Assembly: GCF_001039355.2 (NCBI RefSeq)
Contig: NW_019774625.1
Location: 958,759 to 1,022,758 of the forward strand
Length of the DNA: 64,000 bases
Direction: 5' to 3'
DNA from: Lingula anatina
Taxonomy: Eukaryota > Brachiopoda > Lingulata > Lingulida > Lingulidae
Shown here: positions 12,220-25,330 of the stretch, one piece after another
Numbering within the stretch: position 1 is the stretch's first letter
Layout of the letters: the number at the start of each line of letters is the position of its first letter
Program-made: the position numbers and the translations under genes
Notes under the pieces: generated by a model
What the model was told of the DNA's origin: nothing
The model's database searches: none
The model's input: the letters and a program-made list of their open reading frames with translations, nothing else

Positions 12220-15200
12220 CAACTTACACGGATGTATCTGTACATATAGCCATCATCTTTATCTTTTGTCATACAGATAAAGATGATGGCTATATGTACA
12301 GATACATCTGTGTCTGTACATAAAAAACTATTTCAGCAAGCTTAATAAATGTATACTGTTATTAAGTCTACAAGTACCTCTCCTTTTCCATCTTTGGAAA
12401 AGTATCCCATATCTGGCACATCTATCAACTTGACAATGTTACAGGGAATTGGTGGCCCCACATTAATACCTGGAGATAGATGACCAGATGCTGACCATAA
12501 TGCTCAACATTACAACTTTCTGCAGTTTTCAATTGAAAACTTTATGTGCTGTATTTTCAGAAATACAATAACAGTTTTAATTTACATCTCATAATTTACA
12601 TTATTGATGATCAATACCTATATCTTCAGAAAAATGGCATATAGCCCTTATTATACAACTGTCCTTATCTGTAAAAACCACAAACAAACCAGAATTTTTT
12701 ACAAAGAACTTTATAATACCACTTACCCAACTGATTTCAGCAATCTTTTGTAAGCTGCCATCTGTCTCACTCTCACACATCTCCAATTTACTCAGATTTC
12801 CATATGAGAGAGTACAAGTAGAATTCCATAACAATTATAATAAGAAAGAAGGAATAAATGTACTTGCCTAAAACTGGAGCTCTTGGAATAGTCACTGTAA
12901 CTCCAGCTGTAGCTTCAGTCTGACCATAAGCCTCATATAACTGACAGGAAACATTAAAATAGAGGCAATACAAAGCAGAATACAATATATTCATTGCCGT
13001 GGAAATGGTTTTCAGTTTTAAGGGTACTCAGTATGGTTCAAGTAAAAATTATCACTTTCCATAATATAATAAAACCAATCCAAATGACATGTTTATTTCT
13101 CAAGTTTGCTAGGAGAGAAGTCAACAGGCACAAAAAATCAACTGCGATATATAATTAAAATATTACAGTGATAACGGCTAACTCCAAGGAAGTTACACAA
13201 TGAACTCAAGCTGAACTCACTGGACATCCAAAAGCACATCGAGCAAAGTTGATAACATTCTGTGCAAGCGGAGCTGACCCAGTTACTACAAAACGGACAT
13301 TACCACCCAGCAAATCTTGAACCTTTCTGAAAACTAGTGTATCCCATATGCTATCCTTTCTAATAATGCCCCTGAAATGTGAAAAAATAGATAAGGATTT
13401 GATAAGTATATAAACTGAGGACGAAAAATGTCATACAGGTAGTACTAAATATAAACCAGATTATGAAAATATATGTTCCAATTATTTTTCATTGATAACA
13501 ATCATGATAACAAAGACAAAGAACAGTGACAGTTGATTATATGGTGGTGTCTGTTTGTTCCTTGCCATCAGCCATCACAGTTTTTATTTGAACCAGTAGC
13601 AGGTAAATGATCCTAGTCAATCATACAGTGCATTTAAAACAAATGATCCGTGAATTAACTGATCCACCAACTAAATATGTCCGGCTCCACTTAAAAGCAG
13701 TGCCCCTCATTTCCTGATGGTCTCCCCGTCTCTACACCTGCCATCCTTGCAGGGACCTAGCAATTCAACCTTGGAGCCAATATTCAATCCATTTAATATG
13801 GCACGTGTGGAGGCGGGGAGACCATCAGGGAATTAGCAGCATGGCTTTTAAGTGACTGGGCCATATATAATCTATTTAGTCGGAGTTCTGTTAATCTGGG
13901 GATCAACTTATTCTGAATGCACTAATATATTACATGTAATTGGTGCAACTTTCAACTTACAGAGATACGAAACAAATTTTTCTACCTTGGTGGGTTGAGA
14001 TGTTGTTACCTGGTGCGATTGTTTTGGTACCTGATATTTACCTTTTTACTTCTGCGCTCTTACTTTCCAAAGCCTTAGACACCAAGTATTGTTTAATCCA
14101 GCTTTCTGATGCTCCAGCTAAAATCTGATAAAGGATCGAGAAGTCACTCTACTATAACTAGACCTAAAGTACAACAATCCACCCTTAATGTCTTATCACA
14201 GAAAATCTAATTGTGAAAGTTGAAATTTTGATCTTTGAAAACATAATCCTTCATCTATTTCTTGAGAAAAAATCCAAGGCCAACTTTGATTTCAGGCAAA
14301 ACCTCAATGTTTAAGGATGGGCCCACTAGGCAAAGTATGGTTTGATTTGAGATATCTTAATATAATTTCGCAATTGATGCAGATTCTTAGATACTTAAGG
14401 ATATTGTTACCCTTTATTTTCATCCAGGTACCGAAAATGAGTTTTTTTCTACATCTAATTATTCAATAATGCATCTATCTTTATGCTGATTTAAAACAAT
14501 GAAAAAAACCCCTCAAAAATATAAAATATCAGCATTTACATTTTTTCATTGCAATGTAAAAGCATAGGCAATTCAAAGCTTTAAACGTCAATTTAACACT
14601 ATTCTATTTTAAGGTGAGATAGCAATAGGTGTGGGACATAACTTCATTCCGAGATTTAATTACGAAAATTGAGAGTTGACCAGTAGTGTATAGGCTACAA
14701 TCCCATGCTGTCATTTTGGTATAAATGTTTTTGTTATGGAGTTATACCCCTCTAATTACAGATTTTCATTAAACAAAGGTATTATTTTGCTTATCAATAA
14801 AATCTGAACTAAGACTTTCAAGAAAAATTGCTGGGAGGGTTTTGGCACACTAAATGGTTTCATTAAATAATAATAATAATAATAATAATAATTTATTGTC
14901 ATATTTATACAAGTATAAAATGAAAATTGGTATGATCTGTTGATAAAATGTAATACAATGGGAATAATTAAAATACATTTTGTTCATTAAAAATATGTAC
15001 TGCTAATGGATAAAAACTATTTTAGTGTGCGTGGAGGTTGCTTTTAATGACCGTAGTCGGCTCGATAACTTTTGCATAAGTAGGCTATTCCCTGGGTGAC
15101 CAGGGTTACCCATGATTGACTTCAATTCCTTGAGCACCCATCTCGTATACAAACATTCAATTGATGGCAAGTCCCTACCTACAATGTGCCTGGCAGTTTT

Positions 15201-18200
15201 TACTACACGATTGAAGCGATTCTTGTCCTCTGCTGTAGCACTACCGTACCAGATGGTGAAAGATTGTGTTAGTACACTCTCAATCAGTGCCCGCTATAAT
15301 TTTGCCAGCAGTTCTTGGTTAACATAGAATGACCTCAATCGCTGTAGAAAGTAAAGTCATTGCTGAGCTTTACAGACAATTTCATCTATGTTAAATCAGC
15401 ATTAAAATGGTGGTCATGGGTGCTGAGGTAAAAGAAAAATTTGAGGAACCGATTTTTCAGTTTTTACCCCCAAATCACAATTATGATGTCGCCTGTAAGA
15501 TTACATATGTGTAAATGTTTAGTCACCAAAGACTGAAGATTTATTTATTACCCAAAAGAATGTATGTAAGGCAGTAAATAAGGAGTTTTGGGTGAAGGGT
15601 GACAATATCCTTAAGGCTGCTTTTCTGCTCACTAAATAAGATTCATAGACACAAAATTTACCTTTTTTTTGATAGCAAAATCCAATATTACTCATAAATT
15701 TTTTTGTTTTGTTTTTTGTGTAAAGGTAAAAATTACTAGTAAGATATACCTTGTCATACAGCCTGTTCAGCAAACGAGGAACAACTGGAAATAATGTGGG
15801 TTGGAGAGCTTGCATGTCATCCATAAGCAACTTCACATCACCCTGGTAAAAACCTACCCGCACTCCTGATTGAAAAGATAGAGCCTAGAAGGGAGACCAG
15901 TTTTAATTAAGTTCTGATACTGATCTATTTTAAACAACTTGATTCTACATCAAGGTTATTTCTCTTTGCTTAACAAATTTTCCGGTCCTTTATTAACATA
16001 GGGAATTAAACTATACTTCAACAAAGGTAATATAATTTACCTGCATGTTTCTTTCAAACATGTGGGCCAGAGGAAGATAAGAAATATGACTATCTGCTGG
16101 ACTGGCAACCAACTCAGCCTATATAATAAATATGAATACATTAATACATATTCAAACTTGACTTCAAAAGAAAAAAGGCAAAACATGCAAGTTTTAATTG
16201 AAATGGAGCTAGAAAAATGGAGAAAAGTGAAAAACAGTATTTTTTTATATTCAGACATTTAGCTGAGATGGGGGAGGGTGGACTTTTTTTAAAGAATGTG
16301 CTGGTCAGTTATATTTACAATATATTTACACCAATTAAACTCACCGCCTTACACACAGCTGCAACATTTGCAATAATATTTCCATGACTCAACATGACGC
16401 CTTTGGGGGTTCCTGAAAACATGAGATCTTAGAAATAAATATAAAGTATTTATTGCAGTGAAAATATTAGAGAAAGTAAAAGAGGGAAAGAGAATTTCAT
16501 ACTAAAAATTTTCGAAAACATCTCTGCCAAAGATCATAATTGCACACACTCACATGCACACACTTGCCATATGTTCATGCAATGCAAAATATATCAAACC
16601 TGTTGTGCCACTTGTGAAACAGATTGTTGCTAGATCAGATGGGCTTGGAGGCTACAAAATCATAAATGCAAATATGCAGTTTATATCTATTTTGTTATTA
16701 AATGTATACTGAACCAAAATATAAATGCATGAATCCAAATTTTGAATGAAAATATACCAACTTTCAAGAAATGTGCTCAAATTTATGTCTTATTATTTTT
16801 TTGTGATTGGATTGGTTTACTTTGTTTGAATCAACTGGTTCAGGTTCATTTGGTCATTCCCAGTGAGTATACACCCAGTTTGGGCATTTCCACCCGGTAG
16901 GGCACACTTGGTTTACTGACCTTTGTAAACTCAGACCATTGACCCCCCTCTGTGCTATTGATGCCATTGCTCTGGGATTATTGATTTCAAATTGACTGTA
17001 AAGCCCACAATTTTAAAGCTTAGTTGTTAAGGAATATATGCTGTTTTTGTTGATCATACATTATAGAAAATTACATAAGAATAAACCTTTTTTTTTCTTT
17101 ATGCATTTCTATTTTGTTTCAGTATATATATTTAACATAATGATTGTGTATTTTTAGGAAGTTGCTTCTTTTACTGAATTAATTATTGACTCTCTCAAAA
17201 CAACTTTCAACTGTAGTCAACTGCAGCATTAATAAGATCGCATTCACAACAAGTTGAGCCAGGCTTTACAAATCCTGGAACTAAATATGGCGGACATACA
17301 TGAAAGAAAAACCGCCTTATCTTTTAATAGTCTCTCCGCCTCTCACATGCCTCCCCATACATCATCCCTGCGGGGTACAGTCATTAAATCTCGGCTCCGT
17401 TCACCATGCGGAAGCTACCTGAGAAATATTAAGTGCGCATGCTCATCAATTAAACTCGAGGTGAAGAAAGCATGGCGGCTGGAGGCGATCGAAGGAAAAA
17501 AGCTCTTCTGTTCTATTATCTTTCAAAACAGAGACGAAAAAGAAATTAATTGGCCCGTAGAGCAGCAATGAATCTGCTATCTATGGAGATAATGTCACCA
17601 GAGATATTCATGGAGAAAGGCCTACCCAGCTGATCAGCTGACCCAAGACCAATGAGCATGCGCACTTAATATTTCTCAGGTAGCTTCCGCATGGCAAACG
17701 GAGCCGAGATTTAATGACTGTACCCCGCAGGGACGACGTGTGGGGAGGCGTGTGAAAGCAGGAGAGACTATTAAAAGATTAGGCGGTTTTTCTTTCATGT
17801 ACGTCCGCCATATTTAGTTCCATGATTTGTAAAGCCTGGCTCAACTCGTTGTGAATGCGATCTAAGTTAAGATGCTATTATTCTTACCACAGGATCTTGT
17901 AAATTATTTAGCCCAAGAACCTGAAAAAACACACAAATCATGTCAATTAGCAAAAATTAAGAGTGAATTGAAAAAATTCAGTATCTATTCATAATAAAAT
18001 AACAGAACAATACACTTACTCAAAACAGAATTTATTGAGGATTATGCATCATTGACTCAAGACAGATTTTACATAGAAATCTGATTATTCATAAAATAAA
18101 TTATACCTCTAGTTCTTTAAAAGCAATCAGCTCTATGCTGTATTTAGCTGCTTGTGCTGTCAAATCTTCTGTCACATCAGAAACATAGACAATGTGGCGT

Positions 18201-20170
18201 AATGTTGGTATTTGTTCAGCATGTTCCAGCAGAGAGGTCACTTTCTCCACTTTATCACATACAACAGTAGTCATCTCAGCTGGAATTAAAATGAGACAAA
18301 AATTAAAGAGACATCACATTGTGCATGAACAAATAGCACTGATTTAGATATTCACATGGTACAGTATGCAACCTGTGGTGTCAAATAACTCCGGACCCGT
18401 TATTCTAGAACAATTACAGTTAAGATCATATAGCCTAAAATCTAAAATGTAATTTTATATCACCTAATTTGATTATTTTTCTTATATGTTCTTCTTTATC
18501 AATCTGTCACATCAACATATACCAAGGCATAAATGCTGATCAACATGATGATAACAGGTATGACTGTGTTAGTTTAGGTGCCAAGGACACCTGTAAAAGT
18601 ACATGGAAGCATTTTTGGACTATAACTCAAGTATCTTAATTGGGTGTAGATAGCGTTCGTTTCAGAGGAAAACTTTATAAAACAAGGCAGCAAAGCTGTC
18701 AAATGTACAGACAAAAACCAGAAAATAAAAAGCGCAGGNACAGACACATCTGTGTCTGTACATAAAAAGCCAAAATTGGTGTTGTTGTTGATAAAGGTCT
18801 GAGAAACAATCAAGTGTCATACATTTTTGACAACATGTTTAAAGTGGATGTTATTCAGTCTTGTTTACAAAGATTCAATAAAATTGAGTCATTATCAGAA
18901 AATTGGAATAGCCATCTGATAGTACTAATGCACAGCTCCTGTTACATGTAGATGTTGGTATTTTTACTGAAATAGGTACATGCAGTAGAGAGCATCCCCC
19001 AAAAAAGAACACTTTCACCCCTAAATCATCCCCAAATATGACATCATCAGAAAATTGTTAATTACTATACTTTTTCTGTAGGCAAATAATGTCCACAATA
19101 TAATATGATAATATCAGTAGTTTTATATGAATTCATTTTAGCCTGGTTTTGGCTGACATGTTATATAACCTTAAAGTAAGCTTCATCAGTTTCCATAGAC
19201 CTCATAAAGGTCAGATTGGTCCAGATGATTTAAGGACCAGTCTTTATTTACATTTCTTATTTTGTTGAATCCCAATGAAAAATTAATGTTAAACTATGAC
19301 AATTTCTTACTTTGGTTAATGATAAAAATGCATGCCTCCATTCCAAGTGTATCGTACAGTGGAACAGTCACCATTGAGAACATGTTACATGCCTGCTCTG
19401 CAATCACCCACTGGAACATCAACAATAATATTGAATTACAGACAATTCAAACTTGATGCATTGCTGACACTTACGGCAATAAGACCAGCTCTTGTCCTTT
19501 AATGAAGACTAAAATGTTGAGATATCAATGAGCCAATGTTCCAAGATATGTCCCTGGCTATTGTCATGTTTTTGGTTGTTTTGCTGGGGACATCTTCATA
19601 AGCTAGCCAATCAAATTTCTTAAGCATTAATTGAAGTAATGTAATTTTCCAGTGTGCTGTTTAAAAACCGTGTCCATCATCAACAGTGGGGCATGTCAAC
19701 GATGAAAACATTCAAGCTCTAAATAAGCAAGAGTTATATAATACCATTCAGTAAACTTTAGTTTGACATTAATTAATGTAATTGCAATGTTTCTTGCTCT
19801 GTAACACAAAAGTTGTCTACCTCTGGAATGTTCTGTGAGTATATTCCTAGAAAGCTTTCTGTGCATGGTTTCATTCCCTTGGTGATCAGTCCACACCCAA
19901 AGTTCTTTGCTCTCTCATATACTTCACCATAGCTCATCCACTCATAAGTCTTGTTGGGGCCAGTTCTGGTGCCAAGACAAGGTCCATTCTCTAGAAAATA
20001 AACAGATTGGGAAAAATATATATAAAAGGTTGTGGTCATAACAATCCCTTGAAGCGTCCCTTTTGGAGTGCCTGCATGATAGCATCCTGTTAGCTTTGCA
20101 CATGAAGTGGGGGAAAATGCCTAGCTGTAACACCTAAAATTAAATAGTGCTACTTTCTCACACAACACAA

Positions 20171-20213
<43 letters not shown>

Positions 20214-22286
20214 CTCTCAGAAAAGGATTTAAATTGGGCCTTCTTCCAATTTCCAGTCTAAGTTTGACCTACATATTCTCCCTCCAGTATGTAAGGCAAG
20301 ATAAGTAGAAAATACCCATGCAAATATCAGATATAACATGTGGTGGTGGTAGTGGTAAAGTTAAGCTATTTAAAACTATATGGCAGCACTGGGTCGGGTT
20401 ACATGGCAAAAATTTGACCAAAGAATGACAAGGCCTATTTCTTGATAAGCATCTTTAAATATGTATGTATGCATTGTCATTGACCTTCATACAGATATCA
20501 AAGTGCACTGCAAGGATAATTAAATATTATAAAGATCAGAATGCCACAGTGCTAGTTTTAAGGTTATAAAAGACAAAAGTTTTTAATGACAGGAGCAATT
20601 TTTCAAAGGGACTTTCATGATCACCTTTGATTTCCTTTATCCAGACCAAATTACTAACTAAAGGCAATTGTAAATCTAAATTCAACACATGAAAGAGAGA
20701 AAGAAAGATTATCTGAATAATTAGATAATTAGATGTATTTATAGTGAAATATAGACCTAATATGAAGAGTTGTTATTCCTTTAAAGGAATAATAACTCTT
20801 AGTACAAGATATATATTTCACAATAAAAAAAATTGTGAACAACTCACAGAAATACCGGTATAATATATTCTGTTGTACCAAAAAAACAGCAGTTACAGCT
20901 ATTATTCTGATATCTGAGCTTGTCTTTAGACCATGTGACCTCCATTGATGGCTATATACTCTGTTATAGTCTCTTAAGAGATTATAACAAAAAAACAAAC
21001 TTAAAAAAAAACAAAAAAAAAAACAGGGACTAACTTTGAATGTAAAAATGGATTCATTAACCATTGGTAAGTATGGGAAAATTGTTGTTTACTCCAGGAA
21101 AGTTCAGTGAATAGTTATTATCCCTCTAATTGAAAATCAGAATACATTTCAATTAGCATAAGAATGTTGTGGTTGCACAAATAGGAAATTGAGTCATTTC
21201 AAAATGTTACTAGTACCTTCAAAGGCAGTAAAACAGATTGCTTATAAAGTTTTGAACAAAATTAGTTAATTCCAAAAAGCAATGTTTTATTAGTGATGCA
21301 TACAAAGTTTGCAAAAGCACAACAGTAAGACTTTTATAAAATCAAATGTTATTTCTATGCATGATTAAAAATGATAAATCTTGGAAGACCAAGATAAGAA
21401 TAAGTATATGGTGTTTGAAAATTCAAATTATTTACCTTACTTTGAGACATTAAGTCAACACAAGTCACCAATGGTAAAAAGTGAAGAAAAATTAGAGCTA
21501 TAGTATATAAATTCAGTGTAAAGTTCCTGAAAGTATATATAGTTTCAATAAGCCAAACATGAAAAAAATGGATTACCTGACACTTTCATTCCCCTCAAAA
21601 AGCCCTCATTTAGGGTCTTCGCATCTTCATACAAGTATTCTGTGTATTTCCCAGGCTCTGCCAAATAAGAACCACGGATTCCATCCTGAATCAAGAAGCT
21701 GAATAAATTATTAAGGGAAACAGATGTACTGTCAGATATGAAATGTTGATCTTTTTAGCTAAAATGTCATACTTATCAATAATTAAATTCTAAATTCTGA
21801 CCTTAAAACTTACATTGTGGAAATTTGTCCATGCAAAGTTATTTATGGTAAGTACTGTACAGTTTAATGCTACTGGATGAGGGGTATGTATAATGGTCAG
21901 AATTCAATAATTTGGTATAAGGAGAGTGACATATAGATAAAAAAGAGACTGGCATTTACACTCACAGTGAATCTTTCAGGTGTCAGGCTACTATGTGGTC
22001 ACAATATGCATGTATATATTGTATATTACAGAACAGGTCTTACCTCAAGCTGGACAGACTGATTAGTGGGAGAGAACTCAGTGCCCTCCTCTCCATCTAC
22101 ATGTACTCTATACTTCTGCTCTGAACTTTGAGATTGTTGTGCTCCCATTTTACCAAGAAACCACTTCCTAAATACTGCAGTGATGGAATGAAACCTACAC
22201 AAGACCAACACAACTGCTGTCCCACAAGCCACAGCCCTCAGTTGACCTAAATTTTGATACCTCTGAAGGGCAGGTTTATTACACAT
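9697..22286 (-). CDS. ACSL: Long-chain acyl-CoA synthetase, copy A, 19 coding exons, 711 aa
   Basis: ATP-dependent activation of long-chain fatty acids to acyl-CoA at ER, outer mitochondrial or peroxisomal membranes; ACSL1/5/6 type. Exons (minus strand): 22044-22286, 21577-21685, 19821-19990, 19311-19410, 18107-18279, 17888-17920, 16600-16651, 16345-16412, 16041-16118, 15750-15884, 14042-14124, 13221-13371, 12868-12940, 12378-12469, 11610-11726, 11234-11377, 10956-11060, 10247-10318, 9697-9834. All phases agree. Landmarks are the N-terminal hydrophobic anchor (about 17-32), the ATP/AMP loop [14 protein letters not shown] (285-298), YGQTE (470-474), TGD with Asp553, IIDRKK (565-570), the family block [17 protein letters not shown], and TPTFKAKR near the C-terminus. 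Intron 13 uses a GC donor (TTTTAG/GCAAGT). The start at 22286 keeps the membrane anchor; a downstream in-frame Met (MGAQQ) is possible. Which human paralogue is the orthologue cannot be decided by eye. Confidence 0.93.
12187..12217. repeat. (CA)n microsatellite
   Basis: A run of about 15 CA units in an intron of ACSL copy A, immediately next to the hairpin at 12230. Confidence 0.9.
12230..12310. repeat. 81 bp hairpin with 36 bp arms
   Basis: The left arm (12230-12265) and the right arm (12275-12310) are inverted copies with one mismatch, separated by about 10 nt. They contain CTGTACATATAGCCATCATC. The right flank (ACATCTGTGTCTGTACATAAAAA) recurs at 18741-18770, so this belongs to a small dispersed family. 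Confidence 0.75.
13626..13924. mobile_element. Foldback MITE, about 300 bp
   Basis: Long imperfect terminal inverted repeats. The outer ends are CAGTGCATT and AATGCACTA. Inner matched blocks are CCACTTAAAAGC versus GCTTTTAAGTG, and CTGATGGTCTCCCCG versus CGGGGAGACCATCAG. The CAGTG end next to TA would fit a Tc1/mariner-type element, but the right end is not exact. It lies in the intron just 3' of exon 11 of ACSL copy A. Confidence 0.6.
14865..14893. repeat. (AAT)n microsatellite
   Basis: A short trinucleotide run in an ACSL copy A intron. Confidence 0.85.
17236..17862. mobile_element. PIF/Harbinger-like MITE, 627 bp, TAA target duplication
   Basis: Terminal inverted repeats of about 215 bp start GATCGCATTCACAAC on the left and end GTTGTGAATGCGATC on the right. 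They are flanked by TAA at 17233-17235 and 17863-17865. A 3 bp TWA duplication is typical of PIF/Harbinger. The right end sits only about 25 nt from the donor of ACSL copy A exon 6 (17888). The centre holds a short frame resembling a Harbinger transposase N-terminus, so this looks like an internal-deletion derivative. Confidence 0.7.
17472..17549 (+). pseudogene. Possible Harbinger transposase N-terminal remnant (25 codons)
   Basis: ATG starts a frame reading [20 protein letters not shown], followed by RRKRN and a stop. A hydrophobic ALL-Y-L stretch followed by a run of Arg/Lys is common at the start of invertebrate Harbinger transposases. It is far too short to be functional. The assignment is from resemblance and context only. 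Confidence 0.4.
20173..20211. repeat. (AAT)n microsatellite
   Basis: About 13 trinucleotide units in an ACSL copy A intron. Confidence 0.9.
20765..21110. mobile_element. Dispersed inverted-repeat family, copy 1
   Basis: Starts at a palindromic junction around CCTTTAAAGG with AATAATAACTCTT on both sides. It continues through blocks shared with 40833-41479: ATATATTCTGTTGTA, CTGAGCTTGTCTTTAG, a near-palindrome centred on CTCTTAAGAG (20963-20988), and CCATTGGTAAGTA...GGGAAAATTG. No coding capacity is visible. Copy 1 is shorter than copy 2. Confidence 0.6.
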
Positions 22287-22713
22287 GAGCAGTGAAGCAT
22301 TTAAATTTGACCATTCATCTCAGCTTTAACATCAAACAGGTTGGAAGAGACATCAGCCTGGAATGTAGGACAGTATTACTGGAGAGAGTATATTTAGCCT
22401 GACAAAACATGTCACCAACAATTGCATAATACAAAGAGTAATGTGAGGCAAACATTCGGGTGGATGAGACAATAAACTTATAGACTTAAAGTATAAGTAC
22501 AATTTGTTCTATCAATTTGGAAGCTATATGAGAATTTGATATGTTTGTTCATGGAGGAATTCAAAATGCCCTATGTGGTAAAGGCAATCTTGTTTGTTGC
22601 CGTAAAATGAGCATTCAAAATTGTATAATTGCATTGAAGCATACTTGTTTTTAGCTATGATCCGATAGGAAAATATATCTATAGTCGAAATTTGCTAAAA
22701 TATGCACGATTTT

Positions 22714-23150
22714 TGGGATGATAATTAATTTTCTTACTCTCGTTGCAATATATGGCACTACACATGCATTTGTGACACACAAAAACGCACCCATAATGCC
22801 TTTCACTATTCCTTTATCAAAGTTGACATCAACACTTTTGTGAACTATATATACATATTCATTTTACCAGCTTATGTCTTTTCAAATATGGGGATGCTAA
22901 TTAGTATTTTTTTACCCTCAATATCGGTTCTCGTTGCAATATGGCAGAACAAATGCATTCGTGACACACAAAAATGCGCGCGGGATGCTTTCAATATCCT
23001 TTTATCAAAGTTGACATCAACACTACTGTGAACTGTACGTATATATATGATCATTTAACCGGCTATTGTCTGCTCGAATTTGTGGATGCTAATTGATAAT
23101 TTCTTTACTCTCAATATCAGCTCTCATTGGAAAATGACACCACACATGAA
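22714..23150. repeat. Degenerate tandem satellite, period about 191-193 bp
   Basis: About 2.3 units. Landmarks repeat in order: TCTCGTTGCAATAT (22740, 22931, degenerate at 23124), GTGACACACAAAAA, TTTATCAAAGTTGACATCAA and a GGATGCTAATT block. Confidence 0.75.
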
Positions 23151-23907
23151 TCGGCCGATATATTGCTTTAAAACCAGGTATACAGTATATCAGTTCAACA
23201 TAGATCAATACAATCTTTGAAATGCTAACAAGTAAAGACAAACGCCAGAACCCGTTTTAATGAGGTAACAGGAAAAAGATCATGAAAACCCGAAACAAAT
23301 TTCCACATGTTGACGCAAGCCTATGTGCTCAAAACTGCAAGATGGCAGCAATGCTGTATCATAGCAACCACGAGGGACCACGAGAAATTGCTTTATCCAT
23401 GCAATAGAACAAAATAAATTCACTGAGGCATAGCGCGCCCTTCCTTGATAATAATTAAGCTGTTCAGGCTCCTGTGGAGCTATCAAAACAGCTTATCTGA
23501 GACAATGGGCGAATGTTTACCTGAATGCACATAGCTTCAATGGAAGATGCCGCATTTCACGTCCTTTCGTCATTATGCCCAAGAGTCTCTCAAGCAGTAC
23601 ATGAAAGTAGCATGTTCCATAAGGAAACTATAGTGAGTTACAGGGCCTACTGAGGAAGAATTTCAAAATTAACTTGGTTGTATTGCTTTGTGTTTATTCC
23701 ATAATTTAAGTATGACTTACTGGATATTGATAATGTCTCAGTTTTCAATTGTATACACTGTCTCTTCATATTAAAGATAGAGTATAAAATCACCTCCACA
23801 TCTGTTATTTTGAAATATACCCTGTGTCATGTTGTTCTTCATAATCAGAAATTATGTTACAAAGCTAGGACCAAACCAGAAATTATTGACTATTGATTGA
23901 TCATTAA

Positions 23908-24076
23908 TCTGGATCACCACCAAAAACTAATCATCTGTTCCTTGGCCCACTTCTGACAGTTCCTGAAAAATTGGTCCATAACTTTTTGAGTTTTGTTGAT
24001 GACAGACAAACAGACAAACAGACAAACAAACAAACAAACAAACAGGGGTGAAAACATAACCTCCTTGGCGGAGGTA
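23908..24076 (+). mobile_element. RTE-type retroposon 3' tail
   Basis: Contains GGATCACCACCAAAAA, TGGTCCATAACTTTTTGAG, a (CAGA/CAAA)n run at 24001-24044 and the terminal hairpin block AACATAACCTCCTTGGCGG followed by AGGTAA. I recognise this order as the 3' end of RTE-like LINE/SINE repeats common in fish and marine invertebrates. The exact family is not assigned. Confidence 0.6.
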
Positions 24077-24309
24077 AATAGCATTGCAACTATCAGATGC
24101 AATTTTCTGCTGTCACCTAATGCGATATAGAGAATCTGATTCAACATTGGAGTTGCCTGAAACATAAACAATATTGAAATTATAATTTGACAGCTCTGCA
24201 ACCCAATGTTGACCTACTGAATCCAACTTTGAAGATGTCAATATATATATGTTAATGGGTTGTTGTAAAAGATTGTTGTAATTGTAAAAGAATTTCCATA
24301 TAAGTAATC

Positions 24310-25330
24310 AGGATTTAATTCTCTGTAACTGCCCATTTATAAGCTAAAAATCCTAATTTGTGAATTGAATAATTATTTTCTGCTTGTTGAAGCCCTCGAT
24401 CTGCATGCATATGCAATTGCCCTATCTTGACCCTCCTGCTTCTGTTGTAGTACTGGTCCCAGACCAATTCTGCTGGCATCAACTGGCAATGCAAACGTTT
24501 TAGAGAAATCTGCAAATGCTAAGATGAGTGGTTTAGCATCTATTAGTTTTTAGTGGTCAGGCAACCAATTAAAATTCTGTTGAGACTTTCTAGACTTTTT
24601 TGACTTGATTTTTCAAATTCATGCAATGGGCGAGCTATTCTATTGAAATTTTCAATGAAAGCAGCATTATCTGACAAATCCTATGAAAGAGAGAGCATCT
24701 TGCACAAATGTTTGTCATGGCCATGAATTCACAACTTCAATCTTTGATGCATCTGTCTGAATGCCTGTTTTGGAAACAATGTGGCCATGATATTGAACCT
24801 AATGCTAAAATAGACAGCATTTATAAGGCTTGACTCCCAATCGTGCCAGCACATCTTTCAATTCGGTAACATTTTTCTGGTGAAAACAATGACATCATCT
24901 CAATAAATTAAACAATCCACTACACTTTCAAGCAGCCTTTGAAGTGTTAAGGAGCATTGCAATGTCCATAAGGCATGTGCAAACATTCATAAAAAAACTC
25001 ATGGACCAACCGTAGATGCTGTTTTTGGTTAGTCAAATTCCTATATTTCTACTTGCCAATTTGCAGATTTCAGATCTTGCACACTGACCGAACCACAAAA
25101 CTGCATGGAAGAGATCTAGTGTTTCATCAATTCTTGGGATATGAATCTTTGATTGTCTTAGAATTCGGCTTTCTAAGATTAATGCAGAAGCATAATGAGT
25201 CATCTTTTTTTCTTGAACATAGATGTGGCACAATTTCATCATAAAAAGTAAATAACAAAAAGATGTCAATATTTCTATTGTCAGCACTCAAATCATGCCT
25301 GCTATGTACAGTAAGTGCATTGGATAAATA
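24310..25330 (-). pseudogene. Decayed Ty3/gypsy pol fragment (RT to RNase H)
   Basis: Reading the minus strand across several frames gives reverse-transcriptase landmarks in order: the segment before the catalytic region (LRKPNSKTIKDSYP, PRIDETLDLFH), a degraded DD active-site region near 24890, the linker FIENFNRIARPLHE, and then an RNase H portion (VDAS, GLGPVLQQ, LAYKWAVT). Frameshifts and stops interrupt every frame, so it is a fossil. No LTRs were recognised. Confidence 0.75.

Noticed and set aside
17254-17571. 105-codon open frame on the plus strand
   Set aside because: It lies across the MITE inverted repeat in a different frame from the transposase-like scrap and shows no homology.
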